Both the position numbers and the translations under genes were made by a program. From Streptomyces galbus (GTDB lineage Bacteria; Actinomycetota; Actinomycetes; Streptomycetales; Streptomycetaceae), in NCBI RefSeq assembly GCF_005280195.1, contig NZ_SZPR01000025.1:161623-225622 (forward strand): DNA of 64,000 bases, given 5' to 3'. Every line of letters begins with the position of its first letter. Position 1 is the first letter of the stretch. The notes under the pieces were generated by a model. That model made no database searches. It worked only from the letters and a program-made list of their open reading frames with translations, and had not been told where the DNA came from. Below are positions 8,218 through 18,136 of the stretch, piece after piece.

Positions 8218-8670
8218 GTGACCATGATGAACACAATGCAGCACCGGCACCGGCCCTCCTGGGTGCCGGTGCGCGGACACCGGCTGCGCCTCGCCGGCGT
8301 GCACTTCGACGCCGTGCGGATCGCCGGCCGGTGGGGTGAGGCCGTCGCGGACGAGCTGATCGAGCGGACCGAGGACGACGCCGGGCCGATCGTGTGCGCG
8401 GGCGGCGCGGACACCCGGTGGGTGTACTTCCTGCTGCCGCCCGGGACGGTGCACCGGCACGACTGGCCGCTGGGCGTCCAGCGGTACGGCTGGCGCCCGC
8501 ACCGGAGCGTCACCTACGTCGGCGTACCGGCCCTGGAGGGCAACACCTGGCCGCTGCGCTGGTACAGCGAGCCCACGCGCACGGCACCGTTCGTCGCGGC
8601 CGGGGCGCTGCTGGCGGTCACTTCTTCGCCGGGCGCAGGCCCAGCGGCCCCGCGATCTCCTGCACCATGA
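8218..8670 (+). CDS. Conserved Streptomyces hypothetical protein
   Basis: A 150-residue protein I recognise only as a common Streptomyces type. It has a basic start (QHRHRPSWVPVRGHRLRLAG), a central segment ending in VYFLLPPG, and the motif YVGVPALEGNTWPLRWYSEP. The pattern recalls the N-terminal part of bifunctional primase/polymerase-like small proteins, but I cannot assign a function. ATG codons at 8224, 8227 and 8236 are alternatives to the GTG. The last 53 bp overlap the convergent DUF5063 gene, so the low-complexity tail (SSPGAGPAAPRSPAP) may be variable. Confidence 0.7.
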   Translation: MTMMNTMQHRHRPSWVPVRGHRLRLAGVHFDAVRIAGRWGEAVADELIERTEDDAGPIVCAGGADTRWVYFLLPPGTVHRHDWPLGVQRYGWRPHRSVTYVGVPALEGNTWPLRWYSEPTRTAPFVAAGALLAVTSSPGAGPAAPRSPAP

Positions 8671-9283
8671 CCCGGCCCGCCTCGAACTCCAGGGTGTCGT
8701 CGCCGAGGTCGGACTGGTCGGTGTCGAGGCCGTCCAGCTCCTCCAGGGGCTGGTTGAGGCGGACGTGGATGAGGACCGACTGCAGGGCGCGCAGCACGGC
8801 GGACGCCGTGGGGCCCCAGTTGGAGAAGTAGGAGAACTGCCACCACCACAGCGCCTCGGTGACGCGGCCGGCCCGGTAGTGGGCCATGCCGTGGCGCAGG
8901 TCGCTGATCACGTCGGCGAGGTCGTCGGACAGGCGGGCCGGCACGGGCGCCTTGCGGGGCTCGTAGGGGTCGAAGACCTCGGAGTAGACGTCGACCGGCT
9001 CCAGCAGCCGCCCGAGGTTCTCGCGCAGCTCGTCCATGTCGGTGTCCGGGCCGGCGTCGGGCTCGTAGCGCTCGTCGGGGACGAAGTCCTCGTGCGCGCC
9101 GAGCCGGCCGCCGGCCAGGAGGAGCTGGGAGACCTCCAGCAGGAGGAACGGGACGGCCGAGCCGGGCTCGTCGCCCCGGGCCACCTCCGTGACGGCCACC
9201 AGGAAGCTCTCGACCTGGTCCGCGATCTGGACCGCGAAGTCGTCCGGGTTGTGGTCGGTCGCGTGCAGCGTGGCGTCAGACAT
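8618..9283 (-). CDS. DUF5063 domain protein
   Basis: An acidic 221-residue protein of the DUF5063 family, found with recR in many actinobacteria. The core contains DDLADVISDLRHGMAHYRAG and the aromatic segment EALWWWQFSYFSNWG. It has no signal peptide or membrane helix, so it is likely cytoplasmic. It overlaps the recR stop by eight bases and is the last gene of the ybaB-recR-DUF5063 run. Context suggests a link to recombination or nucleoid functions; the family role is unknown. Confidence 0.9.
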   Translation of the reverse strand: MSDATLHATDHNPDDFAVQIADQVESFLVAVTEVARGDEPGSAVPFLLLEVSQLLLAGGRLGAHEDFVPDERYEPDAGPDTDMDELRENLGRLLEPVDVYSEVFDPYEPRKAPVPARLSDDLADVISDLRHGMAHYRAGRVTEALWWWQFSYFSNWGPTASAVLRALQSVLIHVRLNQPLEELDGLDTDQSDLGDDTLEFEAGRVMVQEIAGPLGLRPAKK

Positions 9284-9875
9284 CTAGGAGTCGTCTCCCC
9301 TCGAAGGCGCGGCCGAGGGTCACCTCGTCCGCGTATTCCAGGTCGCCGCCCACCGGGAGGCCGCTGGCCAGGCGGGTGACCTTCAGGCCCATGGGCTTGA
9401 TCATGCGGGCGAGGTACGTGGCCGTCGCCTCGCCCTCGAGGTTGGGGTCGGTGGCGAGGATCAGCTCGGTGACCGTGCCGTCGGCCAGCCGGGCGAGGAG
9501 TTCCCTGATGCGCAGGTCGTCCGGGCCGACGCCCTCGATGGGACTGATCGCGCCGCCGAGGACGTGGTACCGGCCGCGGAACTCGCGCGTGCGCTCGATG
9601 GCGACGACGTCCTTCGGCTCCTCGACCACGCAGATCACCGACGCGTCGCGGCGGGGGTCGCGGCAGATGCCGCACAGCTCCTCCTGCGCGACGTTGCCGC
9701 AGGTCGCGCAGAAGCGGACCTTCGCCTTGACCTCCATCAGGGCCTGCGCGAGCCGCCGCACGTCGGTCGGCTCGGCCTGGAGGATGTGGAAGGCGATCCG
9801 CTGCGCGCTCTTGGGACCGACGCCGGGCAGCCGCCCCAGCTCGTCGATGAGGTCCTGGACCACGCCTTCGTACAA
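9276..9875 (-). CDS. recR: Recombination mediator RecR
   Basis: RecR acts with RecO to load RecA at gapped DNA in recombinational repair. The protein has the standard 199-residue length. It shows the helix-hairpin-helix LGRLPGVGPKSAQRIAF at the N-terminus, a four-cysteine zinc motif (CATCG...CGIC) near residues 57-72, a Toprim domain beginning ICVVEEPKDVVAIE, and the C-terminal ASGLPVGGDLEYADEVTLGRA. It follows ybaB in the same direction after 112 bp and overlaps the DUF5063 gene. Confidence 0.97.
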   Translation of the reverse strand: MYEGVVQDLIDELGRLPGVGPKSAQRIAFHILQAEPTDVRRLAQALMEVKAKVRFCATCGNVAQEELCGICRDPRRDASVICVVEEPKDVVAIERTREFRGRYHVLGGAISPIEGVGPDDLRIRELLARLADGTVTELILATDPNLEGEATATYLARMIKPMGLKVTRLASGLPVGGDLEYADEVTLGRAFEGRRLLDV

Positions 9876-9921
9876 CGGACTGCCTTCTTCCTCGGGGTTC
9901 CTGCAGTACGTACGGTAGTTG

Positions 9922-9950
9922 GCCGCCGCCCCTCCTAGGAAGGCGGCGGC
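9922..9950 (-). terminator. Stem-loop between ybaB and recR
   Basis: The arms GCCGCCGCC (9922-9930) and GGCGGCGGC (9942-9950) enclose a loop centred on CCTAGG. There is no T-run. It could attenuate read-through from ybaB into recR or shape the recR leader. Confidence 0.45.
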
Positions 9951-9987
9951 GGTGTCGCGCGGGGGGCGAACAGGGGAACGACCCGGG

Positions 9988-10332
9988 TCAGAAGGGCAGG
10001 CCCGGGATGCCGCTGCCGCCGCCCAGGCCCTGGGCCAGCGGGCCGAGCTTCTGCTGCTGGAGGGCCTGCGCGTTCTCGTTGGCCGCCTGGACGGCCGCGA
10101 CGACCAGGTCGGCGAGGGTCTCGGTGTCCTCCGGGTCCACCGCCTTCGGGTCGATCTTCAGGGCGCGCAGCTCGCCCGCGCCGGTCACGGTGGCCTTCAC
10201 CAGGCCGCCGCCCGCCTGTCCGTCGACCTCCGTGCGCGCCAGCTCCTCCTGGGCCTGCTGGAGGTCCTGCTGCATCTTCTGGGCCTGCTGGAGCAGCTGC
10301 TGCATGTTGGGCTGGCCACCACCGGGAATCAC
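9988..10332 (-). CDS. YbaB/EbfC family nucleoid-associated protein
   Basis: A 114-residue DNA-binding protein of the YbaB/EbfC family, which pairs with recR in most bacteria. The start is the GTG at 10332, which has AGGAG five bases upstream; the in-frame GTG two codons earlier would sit on the Shine-Dalgarno. The first 40 residues are Gln-rich and helical (MQQLLQQAQKMQQDLQQAQE). A beta-sheet core follows (VKATVTGAGELRALKIDP) and then a C-terminal helix. It probably forms tweezer-like dimers that bind DNA. It is divergent from the SLATT gene. Confidence 0.94.
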   Translation of the reverse strand: MIPGGGQPNMQQLLQQAQKMQQDLQQAQEELARTEVDGQAGGGLVKATVTGAGELRALKIDPKAVDPEDTETLADLVVAAVQAANENAQALQQQKLGPLAQGLGGGSGIPGLPF

Positions 10333-10556
10333 GATCACTCCTAGCGTCCGTACGGGTTGTTTCCCGCTCGGCACGAGCCTACGTGGTCCGGGTGACGCTC
10401 GCCCCGCCACTCTTTCGAGTGAGCCGATCGGCGGGTCTCCACCTGATCCAGGGCCTCTTCCGGGCGGAAAAGGTACGGAAGCGATCCCCGGACCGTCCGG
10501 GGAGCGGTAGGAAGGGTCCGGCGCAGGGTCAGGGCAGAGTCGTGAGGGAGTGCCGG

Positions 10557-11303
10557 GTGGGTCAGCCGGAGATGCAGCCCGAGGGTCCCCCTCAGCAGGG
10601 GCGGGGCGACGGCGCGGCCGGACTGCGGCCGGGCGACCTGTCCGGGCGGGCGTTCCCGCTCGGCGACTGGGGCGAACCGGCCGCCCGCCTCGACGAGCTG
10701 TACCGGTGGGTGGAGCGCGGCGCGCTGGAGACGGTGACCTGGTACCTCGCGGACCGGACGGGGAAGCGGCGCGGGGCGCGGGCGCTGCGCGCCGGGACCG
10801 CGGCGGGGGCGGTGACCGGCGCGGCGCTGCCGTTACTGGACCTGACCGGGGTGCTGGACGGCGCGGCGCGGTGGGGGTACCTGGCGCTGCTCGTGGCGGT
10901 GTCGTGCGTGGGCGCGGACCGGTTCTTCGGGGTGACGTCCGGCTGGATGCGGGACGTGGCGACGGCCCAGGCGGTGCAGCGGCGGCTCCAGGTGCTCCAG
11001 TTCGACTGGGCGGCGGAGAGCGTGCGCGAGGTCCTCGGGCCGGCCGAGGGCACGGCGGCGGAGGCGGCGGAGCGGTGCCTGGGGGTGCTGCGACGCTTCT
11101 CGGAGGACGTCACGGAGCTGGTCCGCACCGAGACCGCGGACTGGATGGTCCAGTTCCGCACGGGCCCGGCCCCCCTCGGCATCCAGTCGGCCCTGACCGC
11201 GGGCGGCCGGAGCGCCGACCTGCCCGACCGGGCCCGCTTCGCCGCCCACCCGAACGGCAGCCGCCCCAACATGCCGAGGCAGCGCCCGCCGGAACCCAGG
11301 TGA
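10557..11303 (+). CDS. SLATT-domain two-helix membrane protein with a TTA codon
   Basis: A 248-residue protein resembling SLATT (SMODS/SLOG-associating two-transmembrane) proteins. An N-terminal helix region (LDELYRWVERGALETVTWYL) precedes two membrane segments at about 82-102 and 108-125. A long helical tail follows (ATAQAVQRRLQVLQFDWAAE). The start is GTG at 10557 with GAGGGAG six bases upstream. The codon at 10833-10835 is TTA in frame (Leu-93), which in Streptomyces needs the bldA tRNA, so expression should be developmentally restricted. No nucleotidyltransferase or SLOG partner is adjacent, so a CBASS-like role is not supported. It is convergent with the kinase gene. Confidence 0.8.
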   Translation: MGQPEMQPEGPPQQGRGDGAAGLRPGDLSGRAFPLGDWGEPAARLDELYRWVERGALETVTWYLADRTGKRRGARALRAGTAAGAVTGAALPLLDLTGVLDGAARWGYLALLVAVSCVGADRFFGVTSGWMRDVATAQAVQRRLQVLQFDWAAESVREVLGPAEGTAAEAAERCLGVLRRFSEDVTELVRTETADWMVQFRTGPAPLGIQSALTAGGRSADLPDRARFAAHPNGSRPNMPRQRPPEPR

Positions 11304-11318
11304 GCCCCGGGGTCCCCG

Positions 11319-13136
<1,818 letters not shown>

Positions 13137-13216
13137 GGCCGCCTCACCTTCCCCCCACACACGTGTGATCGGGGCGAGGATAATCCCGCCGTCCGGGGAG
13201 TCGTGCGGCACGGTGT

Positions 13217-13675
13217 CTACGGTTCCGTAACGGGTGGCCCGAGCGCGTCCAGGACCTTCGCCAGCCGTTCCAGCGCGGCGACGGCCGCGGCCAGCTCCGC
13301 CTCCCCGTGCGCCTCGGCCAGCCGGTCGGCGAAGGCCGCGTGTCCCGGGCCGATGCGGGCGACGGCCTCGCGCCCGGCCGTGGTGGGCGCGAGGAGCTTG
13401 GCGCGGCGGTGCGCCGGGTTGGGCCGGTACTCGGCGAGGCCGCGCTCCACGAGCAGGTCGGCGATGCGCTGCACGCTCTGCCGGGTGATGCCCATGGCCC
13501 GGGCGATCCCGGCGACCGGCAGCGGCGCGGGCAGCACCGCGCCCAGCACCTGCCACCAGGCGGCGGTCAGCCCGGCGGGCCGGGCCAGTTCCTCGGCGAC
13601 CGCGAGGAACTGGCCGTTGAGCCGGAACACCCCGAGCGCACCGCGGCTGAGCAGCTCCTGGCGCTCCCGGCTCAC
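13217..13675 (-). CDS. MarR-family transcriptional regulator
   Basis: A 152-residue winged-helix regulator. The DNA-binding core is IARAMGITRQSVQRIADLLVERGLAEYRPN with the wing AHRRAKLLAPTTAGREAV. The start is GTG at 13675, overlapping the stop of the DJ-1-like gene (GTGA), so the two are coupled. A pair of inverted repeats upstream of the operon (14310-14343) is the expected binding site and implies autorepression relieved by a ligand or oxidant. The protein has no cysteine in the visible core. Confidence 0.93.
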   Translation of the reverse strand: MSRERQELLSRGALGVFRLNGQFLAVAEELARPAGLTAAWWQVLGAVLPAPLPVAGIARAMGITRQSVQRIADLLVERGLAEYRPNPAHRRAKLLAPTTAGREAVARIGPGHAAFADRLAEAHGEAELAAAVAALERLAKVLDALGPPVTEP

Positions 13676-14277
13676 TCTGCGGCCGCCTGCTGGAGCACCG
13701 CGTAGGCGCCGGCGTCGGAGTCGTGGAACAGCCGGTACCAGGCGTCCAGCACCTCGCCCTCGTACACGCCGAGCAGCGCCAGCACCTCGCGGGCGAAGGC
13801 GACGGGCTCGGTCGGGCCCGCGGTGACCAGGCCGCGGTCGGTGACGGCGTCGGCCTCCACGTACCGCCCGCCGCCCGCGTAGCCGGAGGCGGCGAGGTAG
13901 AAGGAGACCGCGCTGGTGTGGTCGCGGTCGTCGAGCAGTCCCTCGCGGGCGAGGCCGAGGGTGGCGCCGCAGATCGCGGCGACGGGGACGCCGGCGTCCA
14001 GGAAGGCGCGGGCGGCGCGGGCGAAGGGGGCGAGGTCGTCGCCCGCGTCCCACAGGTCGGCGCCGGGCAGGATCAGCAGCGCCGCGTCCTCGGGGCGCAG
14101 GTCGGCCAGCGCCAGGTCGGGCCGCACGCGCAGCCCGCCGAGGGAGCGGACCTCGTCGGTGGTGGGGCCGACGGTGCGGACGGGGAAGCCGGCGCGGGCG
14201 AGGTGGGCGGTCGCGTGCCCGGTCTCCCAGTCGGCGAGGGTGTCGTACACGGCGAGGTACACGGGCTTGCGGTTCAT
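13672..14277 (-). CDS. DJ-1/PfpI family protein (class I glutamine amidotransferase-like)
   Basis: A 201-residue protein of the DJ-1/PfpI superfamily. The start at 14277 has GAGGAGG five bases upstream, better than an ATG eleven codons earlier. The nucleophile elbow AAICGATLGLA places the conserved Cys at residue 103. ALLILPGADLWDAGD and the loop around the SAVSFYLAASGY region complete the fold. Family members include glyoxalases, deglycases, chaperones and isonitrile hydratases; which applies here is unclear. It is co-transcribed with marR. Confidence 0.9.
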   Translation of the reverse strand: MNRKPVYLAVYDTLADWETGHATAHLARAGFPVRTVGPTTDEVRSLGGLRVRPDLALADLRPEDAALLILPGADLWDAGDDLAPFARAARAFLDAGVPVAAICGATLGLAREGLLDDRDHTSAVSFYLAASGYAGGGRYVEADAVTDRGLVTAGPTEPVAFAREVLALLGVYEGEVLDAWYRLFHDSDAGAYAVLQQAAAE

Positions 14278-14309
14278 GAGTCCTCCTCGGACCTCGCGAC
14301 GAACCTGCA

Positions 14310-14343
14310 TGACAGAATGCTGTCACTTAGACAGCGTGCTGTC
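14310..14343. promoter_or_regulatory. Paired inverted repeats, probable MarR operators overlapping the promoter
   Basis: Two adjacent palindromes share a half-site: TGACAG-AATG-CTGTCA at 14310-14325 and GACAG-CGTG-CTGTC at 14330-14343. Their centres are 19 bp apart. The second contains a minus-strand TTGACA (-35-like) directed at the DJ-1/MarR operon, so binding would block transcription. The divergent aminotransferase could also be affected. Confidence 0.7.
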
Positions 14344-14478
14344 AAAGTGGTACCGGCGACCGGCGACCCCGGTCGCTCCCGTACGCTCCCCACGCCCGAC
14401 AACCTGTCGCGGAAACCCCGGGTCCGCAGACAGGACGCCGATACCGCTTCCGCATCGGGGACACTTACGCTCGCGGGC

Positions 14479-15837
14479 ATGACCCCTCAGACCGACCCCC
14501 GGGCCGGCGCCGCCGTGAAGGCCGCCGACCGCGCGCACGTCTTCCACTCCTGGTCCGCGCAGGAACTCATCGACCCGCTCGCCGTGGCCGGCGCCGAGGG
14601 GTCGTACTTCTGGGACTACGACGGCAACCGCTACCTCGACTTCACCAGCGGGCTCGTCTACACGAACGTCGGCTACCAGCACCCCAAGGTCGTCGCCGCG
14701 ATCCAGGAGCAGGCCGCCCGCCTGACCACCTTCGCGCCCGCGTTCGCCGTCGAGGCCCGCTCCGAGGCCGCCCGGTTGATCGCCGAGCGCACCCCCGGCG
14801 ACCTCGACAAGATCTTCTTCACCAACGGCGGCGCCGACGCCGTCGAGCACGCGGTGCGCATGGCCCGGCTGCACACCGGCCGCCCCAAGGTCCTGTCGGC
14901 CTACCGCTCGTACCACGGGGGCACCCAGCAGGCCGTGAACCTCACCGGCGACCCGCGCCGCTGGGCCAACGACAGCGGCACCAACGGCGTCGTGCACTTC
15001 TGGGCGCCGTTCCTGTACCGCTCCCGCTTCTACGCCGAGACCGAGGAGCAGGAGTGCGCCCGGGCGCTGGAGCACCTGGAGACCACGATCGCCTTCGAGG
15101 GGCCCGGCACCGTCGCGGCGATCCTGCTGGAGACCATCCCGGGCACCGCGGGCATCATGGTCCCGCCGGCCGAGTACCTGGCCGGGGTGCGCGCGCTGTG
15201 CGACCGGTACGGCATCGTCCTCGTGCTGGACGAGGTCATGGCCGGCTTCGGCCGCACCGGCACCTGGTTCGCGGCCGACCTGTTCGACGTCGTGCCCGAC
15301 CTGATGACCTTCGCCAAGGGCGTCAACTCCGGGTACGTCCCGCTCGGCGGCGTGGCGATCTCCGGGGAGATCGCGGAGACCTTCGGCAAGCGGCCCTACC
15401 CCGGCGGCCTGACGTACTCCGGGCACCCGCTGGCCTGCGCGGCCGCCGTCGCGACGATCGACGCCATGGCCGAGGAGGGCGTCGTCGAGAACGCCGCCCG
15501 GCTCGGCGCGTCGGTCGTGGAGCCGGGCCTGCGGGCGCTGGCCGAGCGGCACCCGAGCGTCGGCGAGGTGCGCGGCGTCGGCATGTTCTGGGCCCTCGAA
15601 CTGGTCCGCGACCGCGAGACCCGCGAGCCGCTCGTGCCGTACAACGCGACCGGCGAGGCCAACGCGCCGATGGCCGCCTTCGCCGCCGCGGCCAAGCAGC
15701 ACGGCCTGTGGCCGTTCGTGAACATGAACCGCACCCACGTGGTCCCGCCCTGCAACGCGAGCGAGGCCGAACTCAAGGAGGGCCTGGCGGCGCTGGACGC
15801 GGCGCTGTCGGTGGCCGACGAGTACACCGTGTCGTAG
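14479..15837 (+). CDS. Class III pyridoxal-phosphate aminotransferase
   Basis: A 452-residue omega-type aminotransferase. It shows the class III pattern: FWDYDGNRYLDFTSGLVYTN near the start, FTNGGADAVEHAVRMARLHT, LVLDEVMAGFGRTG, and the cofactor lysine at residue 280 in TFAKGVNSGYVPLGG. Homologues act on beta-alanine, taurine, GABA or similar amines; the donor here cannot be fixed from sequence. The leader is short, with a TTACGCT -10-like element ten bases before the ATG. It is followed by gntR on the same strand, suggesting that regulator may control it. Confidence 0.9.
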   Translation: MTPQTDPRAGAAVKAADRAHVFHSWSAQELIDPLAVAGAEGSYFWDYDGNRYLDFTSGLVYTNVGYQHPKVVAAIQEQAARLTTFAPAFAVEARSEAARLIAERTPGDLDKIFFTNGGADAVEHAVRMARLHTGRPKVLSAYRSYHGGTQQAVNLTGDPRRWANDSGTNGVVHFWAPFLYRSRFYAETEEQECARALEHLETTIAFEGPGTVAAILLETIPGTAGIMVPPAEYLAGVRALCDRYGIVLVLDEVMAGFGRTGTWFAADLFDVVPDLMTFAKGVNSGYVPLGGVAISGEIAETFGKRPYPGGLTYSGHPLACAAAVATIDAMAEEGVVENAARLGASVVEPGLRALAERHPSVGEVRGVGMFWALELVRDRETREPLVPYNATGEANAPMAAFAAAAKQHGLWPFVNMNRTHVVPPCNASEAELKEGLAALDAALSVADEYTVS

Positions 15838-15886
15838 CGGTACGCCCCGAACGGGCCGGGCTCCTCCCGATTCGAACGCGTAAGGT

Positions 15887-15917
15887 GGCGTGCTCGTAGG
15901 ACACAGACGAGCACGCC
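15887..15917. promoter_or_regulatory. Perfect 11-bp inverted repeat in the gntR leader
   Basis: GGCGTGCTCGT at 15887-15897 and ACGAGCACGCC at 15907-15917 pair perfectly around nine bases. A TAAGGT -10-like hexamer ends one base before the left arm. The position over the probable transcription start fits an autoregulatory GntR operator. It could instead be an RNA hairpin in the leader. Confidence 0.55.
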
Positions 15918-15961
15918 GCACGCGTGCGACCGGTCGCGACCACGAGGGAGACGTCCCGCCC

Positions 15962-16663
15962 ATGCCCGGCACCAGCGGCACCGGCGCCGTGACGCGCAGC
16001 ACCCTGCGGCAGCAGATCGCGGACGCGCTCCGCGACGAGGTGCTGGCGGGGCGCCTGCGGCCGGGCCAGGCGTTCACCGTGAAGGAGATCGCCGACCAGT
16101 ACGGCGTCTCCGCGACCCCGGTCCGCGAGGCCCTGGTGGACCTGTCCGCGCAGGGACTGCTGGAGGCCGACCAGCACCGGGGCTTCCGGGTGCACGCCTA
16201 CTCGGTGGCCGACCACCGGGGCATGGTCGAGGCGCGCAGCCTGATCACCGACGGCATGTTCCTCGCCCTGGAGGACGGCCACCCGGGCCTGCAGGACCTC
16301 GACGACCCGCGCACCGCCGCCGCCGTCGCGGGCGTACGGCGCCGCGGCGAGGAGGCCCAGCGCGCCGCGGCCGCCGGCGACCTCACCGTCCTCATCGGCT
16401 ACGACCTGCGCTTCTGGCGCGAGTTGAGCGCCCTGTTCGGCAACCCCTACCTGGCCGACTTCCTGCACCGGCTGCGCGTGCAGTCCTGGGTGTGCACCGT
16501 GCAGCACCTGCGCCGCCTCACCGACCTGCGCGGCCACCTGTGGGCCGGGCACACCGAACTGGTCGACGCCCTGCTGGCCAAGGACATCCCCGCGGCCCGC
16601 TCGATCCTCACCGCGTACCACGCGCACTCCGCCGAGCTGGTCGAGCGCCTGGCCGAGGGATGA
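15962..16663 (+). CDS. GntR-family regulator, FadR (FCD) subgroup
   Basis: A 233-residue repressor. The N-terminal winged helix-turn-helix lies at about 12-75: LRQQIADALRDEVLAGRLRP, then VKEIADQYGVSATPVREAL. An all-helical FCD ligand domain follows, with EARSLITDGMFL, DLRFWRELSALFGN and WAGHTELVDALLAKD carrying the expected metal- or acid-binding Asp and His residues. It lies 124 bp behind the class III aminotransferase, which suggests a ligand related to that enzyme's substrate. An inverted repeat in its leader may be its operator. Confidence 0.92.
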   Translation: MPGTSGTGAVTRSTLRQQIADALRDEVLAGRLRPGQAFTVKEIADQYGVSATPVREALVDLSAQGLLEADQHRGFRVHAYSVADHRGMVEARSLITDGMFLALEDGHPGLQDLDDPRTAAAVAGVRRRGEEAQRAAAAGDLTVLIGYDLRFWRELSALFGNPYLADFLHRLRVQSWVCTVQHLRRLTDLRGHLWAGHTELVDALLAKDIPAARSILTAYHAHSAELVERLAEG

Positions 16664-16792
16664 GACGGGCGGCCCCCGGGTGGGTATCCCGTGGGGGAAG
16701 GGGACCCGTACGACCGTGCCCGCCGCCGGGCGGCACCGACTACGCTTCCCTGACCGTACTGCGCACCGTACGCACCGAATGAGGAGCCCTCG

Positions 16793-17443
16793 TTGGCCTG
16801 TGACCTGTGGCTGGTACCGCTCGTCGACGTGTTGTGCCACACCCCCGACAACCCGTTCGCCGAGGAACTCGCGCAGTACAACAAGGCGCTCGCCGAGAAC
16901 GGCCTCCCACCGGTCCCGGTGTACCAGTACATGCCGGGCCTGTCCGGCGAGGTCGCCCCGGTGGCCGGCTTCGACTACGACGCCCTGCACTTCCTGCGCC
17001 GCGCCTACCTGCTCCAGGTGTGCCGGCTGCCGGTGACGCCGGTCGACGAACTCGGCGGCGACTACGAGCAGTTGCTGGAGATGTTCGAGACCACGGCCCA
17101 GCAGTCCCACCTGGTGTGGCACTACGACCACGCGGGCGCCTACGTCCCGGTGGACTTCGCCCAGCCGCTGTCCAACGACGACCTGCTGGCCGGGGGCGGC
17201 CCGCTCGGCTCCTCGCAGGCACTGCTGCGCGAGCTGGAGCACGTCGCCCCGGCCATCGGCATCGATCCGGCCAACCCCCCGGCGGCCCCCCAGGCCCCCA
17301 GCGCTCCCACCGAGTTGGAGGAGCCCGCCGTCCCGGCGCCGTACGACCCCAGTCCCTTCGCCCGCGAACGCCACGTGTGGCTCGGGCTGCACGCGGCGGC
17401 CACCCGGTCGCTGGCGCAGGGCTCGATGATCGTCTTCAGCTGA
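16793..17443 (+). CDS. Conserved Streptomyces protein of unknown function
   Basis: I do not know a function. The 216-residue protein starts at TTG, supported by GAGGAG six bases upstream. It opens with MACDLWLVPLVDVLCHTPDN and is rich in aromatic and acidic residues. Conserved-looking blocks are AGFDYDALHFLRRAYLLQ, GGDYEQLLEMFE and SHLVWHYDHAGAYVPVDF. A Pro/Ala linker at about 160-185 leads to a short helical end. There is no signal peptide or membrane helix. It is convergent with the next gene, 12 bp apart. Confidence 0.88.
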   Translation: MACDLWLVPLVDVLCHTPDNPFAEELAQYNKALAENGLPPVPVYQYMPGLSGEVAPVAGFDYDALHFLRRAYLLQVCRLPVTPVDELGGDYEQLLEMFETTAQQSHLVWHYDHAGAYVPVDFAQPLSNDDLLAGGGPLGSSQALLRELEHVAPAIGIDPANPPAAPQAPSAPTELEEPAVPAPYDPSPFARERHVWLGLHAAATRSLAQGSMIVFS

Positions 17444-17455
17444 CCCGGCGCGGGG

Positions 17456-17746
17456 TCAGCCCAGTTGGGACAGACCCCGGTGCAGGTCGTCCACGTTCAT
17501 GATGGGGTACACCTCGATCTCGGCGTTCAGCTGCGAGAAGAACGGCTCGCCGTTGCGCGGCATCTCGGAACTGTCCTGCATGTCGAGGAAGAGCAGGGCC
17601 GTCCGCCTGCCGCCGATGGCGCCGAAGTAGGCCGCCTCCGGCTTCAGCATGTCGAGGGTCTCCTGCAGCAGCTGGGGCATCTTGCCGCTGCGGATGACCT
17701 CGTTGGCCTTCTCCGTGTCCATGGTCGCCTTCATCAGCACGCGCAT
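17456..17746 (-). CDS. Small conserved protein, probable alpha/beta-barrel fold
   Basis: A 96-residue protein from the ATG at 17746, with GAAGG eight bases upstream. It reads MRVLMKATMDTEKANEVIRS, then LKPEAAYFGAIGGRRTALLF and EIEVYPIMNVDDLHRGL. The alternation of strands and helices resembles small dimeric ferredoxin-like proteins (DUF3303 or YCII-like), but I cannot name the family with confidence. It is cytoplasmic, with no partner gene obvious. Confidence 0.85.
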   Translation of the reverse strand: MRVLMKATMDTEKANEVIRSGKMPQLLQETLDMLKPEAAYFGAIGGRRTALLFLDMQDSSEMPRNGEPFFSQLNAEIEVYPIMNVDDLHRGLSQLG

Positions 17747-17856
17747 CGTGATCACCTTCTTCTGGCCGACGCACGCGAGTACGGGGTCAGAATATGCCCG
17801 AACGGGGCGTTTGGCACGGTTGGTGAAGGGGTAACGGGCGCGGCGCGGTGAGCGGG

Positions 17857-18069
17857 TCAGGGGCGGCCGATCAGGGTGATCTCCGGGGGCCACAGCACGC
17901 CGCTCGCCAGCAGCAACGAGGGGCCGAGGTGCACCGGGCACACCCGCAGCGGGGGCCTGTCGTGGCGGGCGACCTCGAAGACGGCCGGGTCGGAGCAGTC
18001 CGTGCCGTCGGTCCGGTCACCGTCACCGCCGTACGGTCCCCGGCACAACGCGCTCCGGTGGACGCCCAT
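17857..18069 (-). CDS. Small Cys-containing hypothetical protein
   Basis: A possible 70-residue protein beginning MGVHRSALCRGPYGGDGD, with GGGGGA nine bases upstream of the ATG. It has three cysteines, the last in VCPVHLGPSLLLASG, a CxxH arrangement that could bind metal. The codon pattern is consistent with coding, and the C-terminal half looks conserved from memory of other Streptomyces, but I cannot place it in a family. It lies between purA and the 96-residue gene on the same strand. Confidence 0.55.
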   Translation of the reverse strand: MGVHRSALCRGPYGGDGDRTDGTDCSDPAVFEVARHDRPPLRVCPVHLGPSLLLASGVLWPPEITLIGRP

Positions 18070-18078
18070 GAACCGATT

Positions 18079-18134
18079 GTCCCCCGGTCGGCGCGCTGCC
18101 GCCCGGGGGACGAACCGGTGCTGCCTCAGGCAGC
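18079..18134 (-). terminator. Double stem-loop downstream of purA
   Basis: Just after the purA stop is GCTGCC-TCA-GGCAGC (18120-18134). A stronger hairpin follows, with arms GTCCCCCGG (18079-18087) and CCGGGGGAC (18103-18111). It lies within the leader of the small gene starting at 18069, so it probably ends purA transcription or limits read-through. Confidence 0.6.
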
Positions 18135-18136
18135 GG

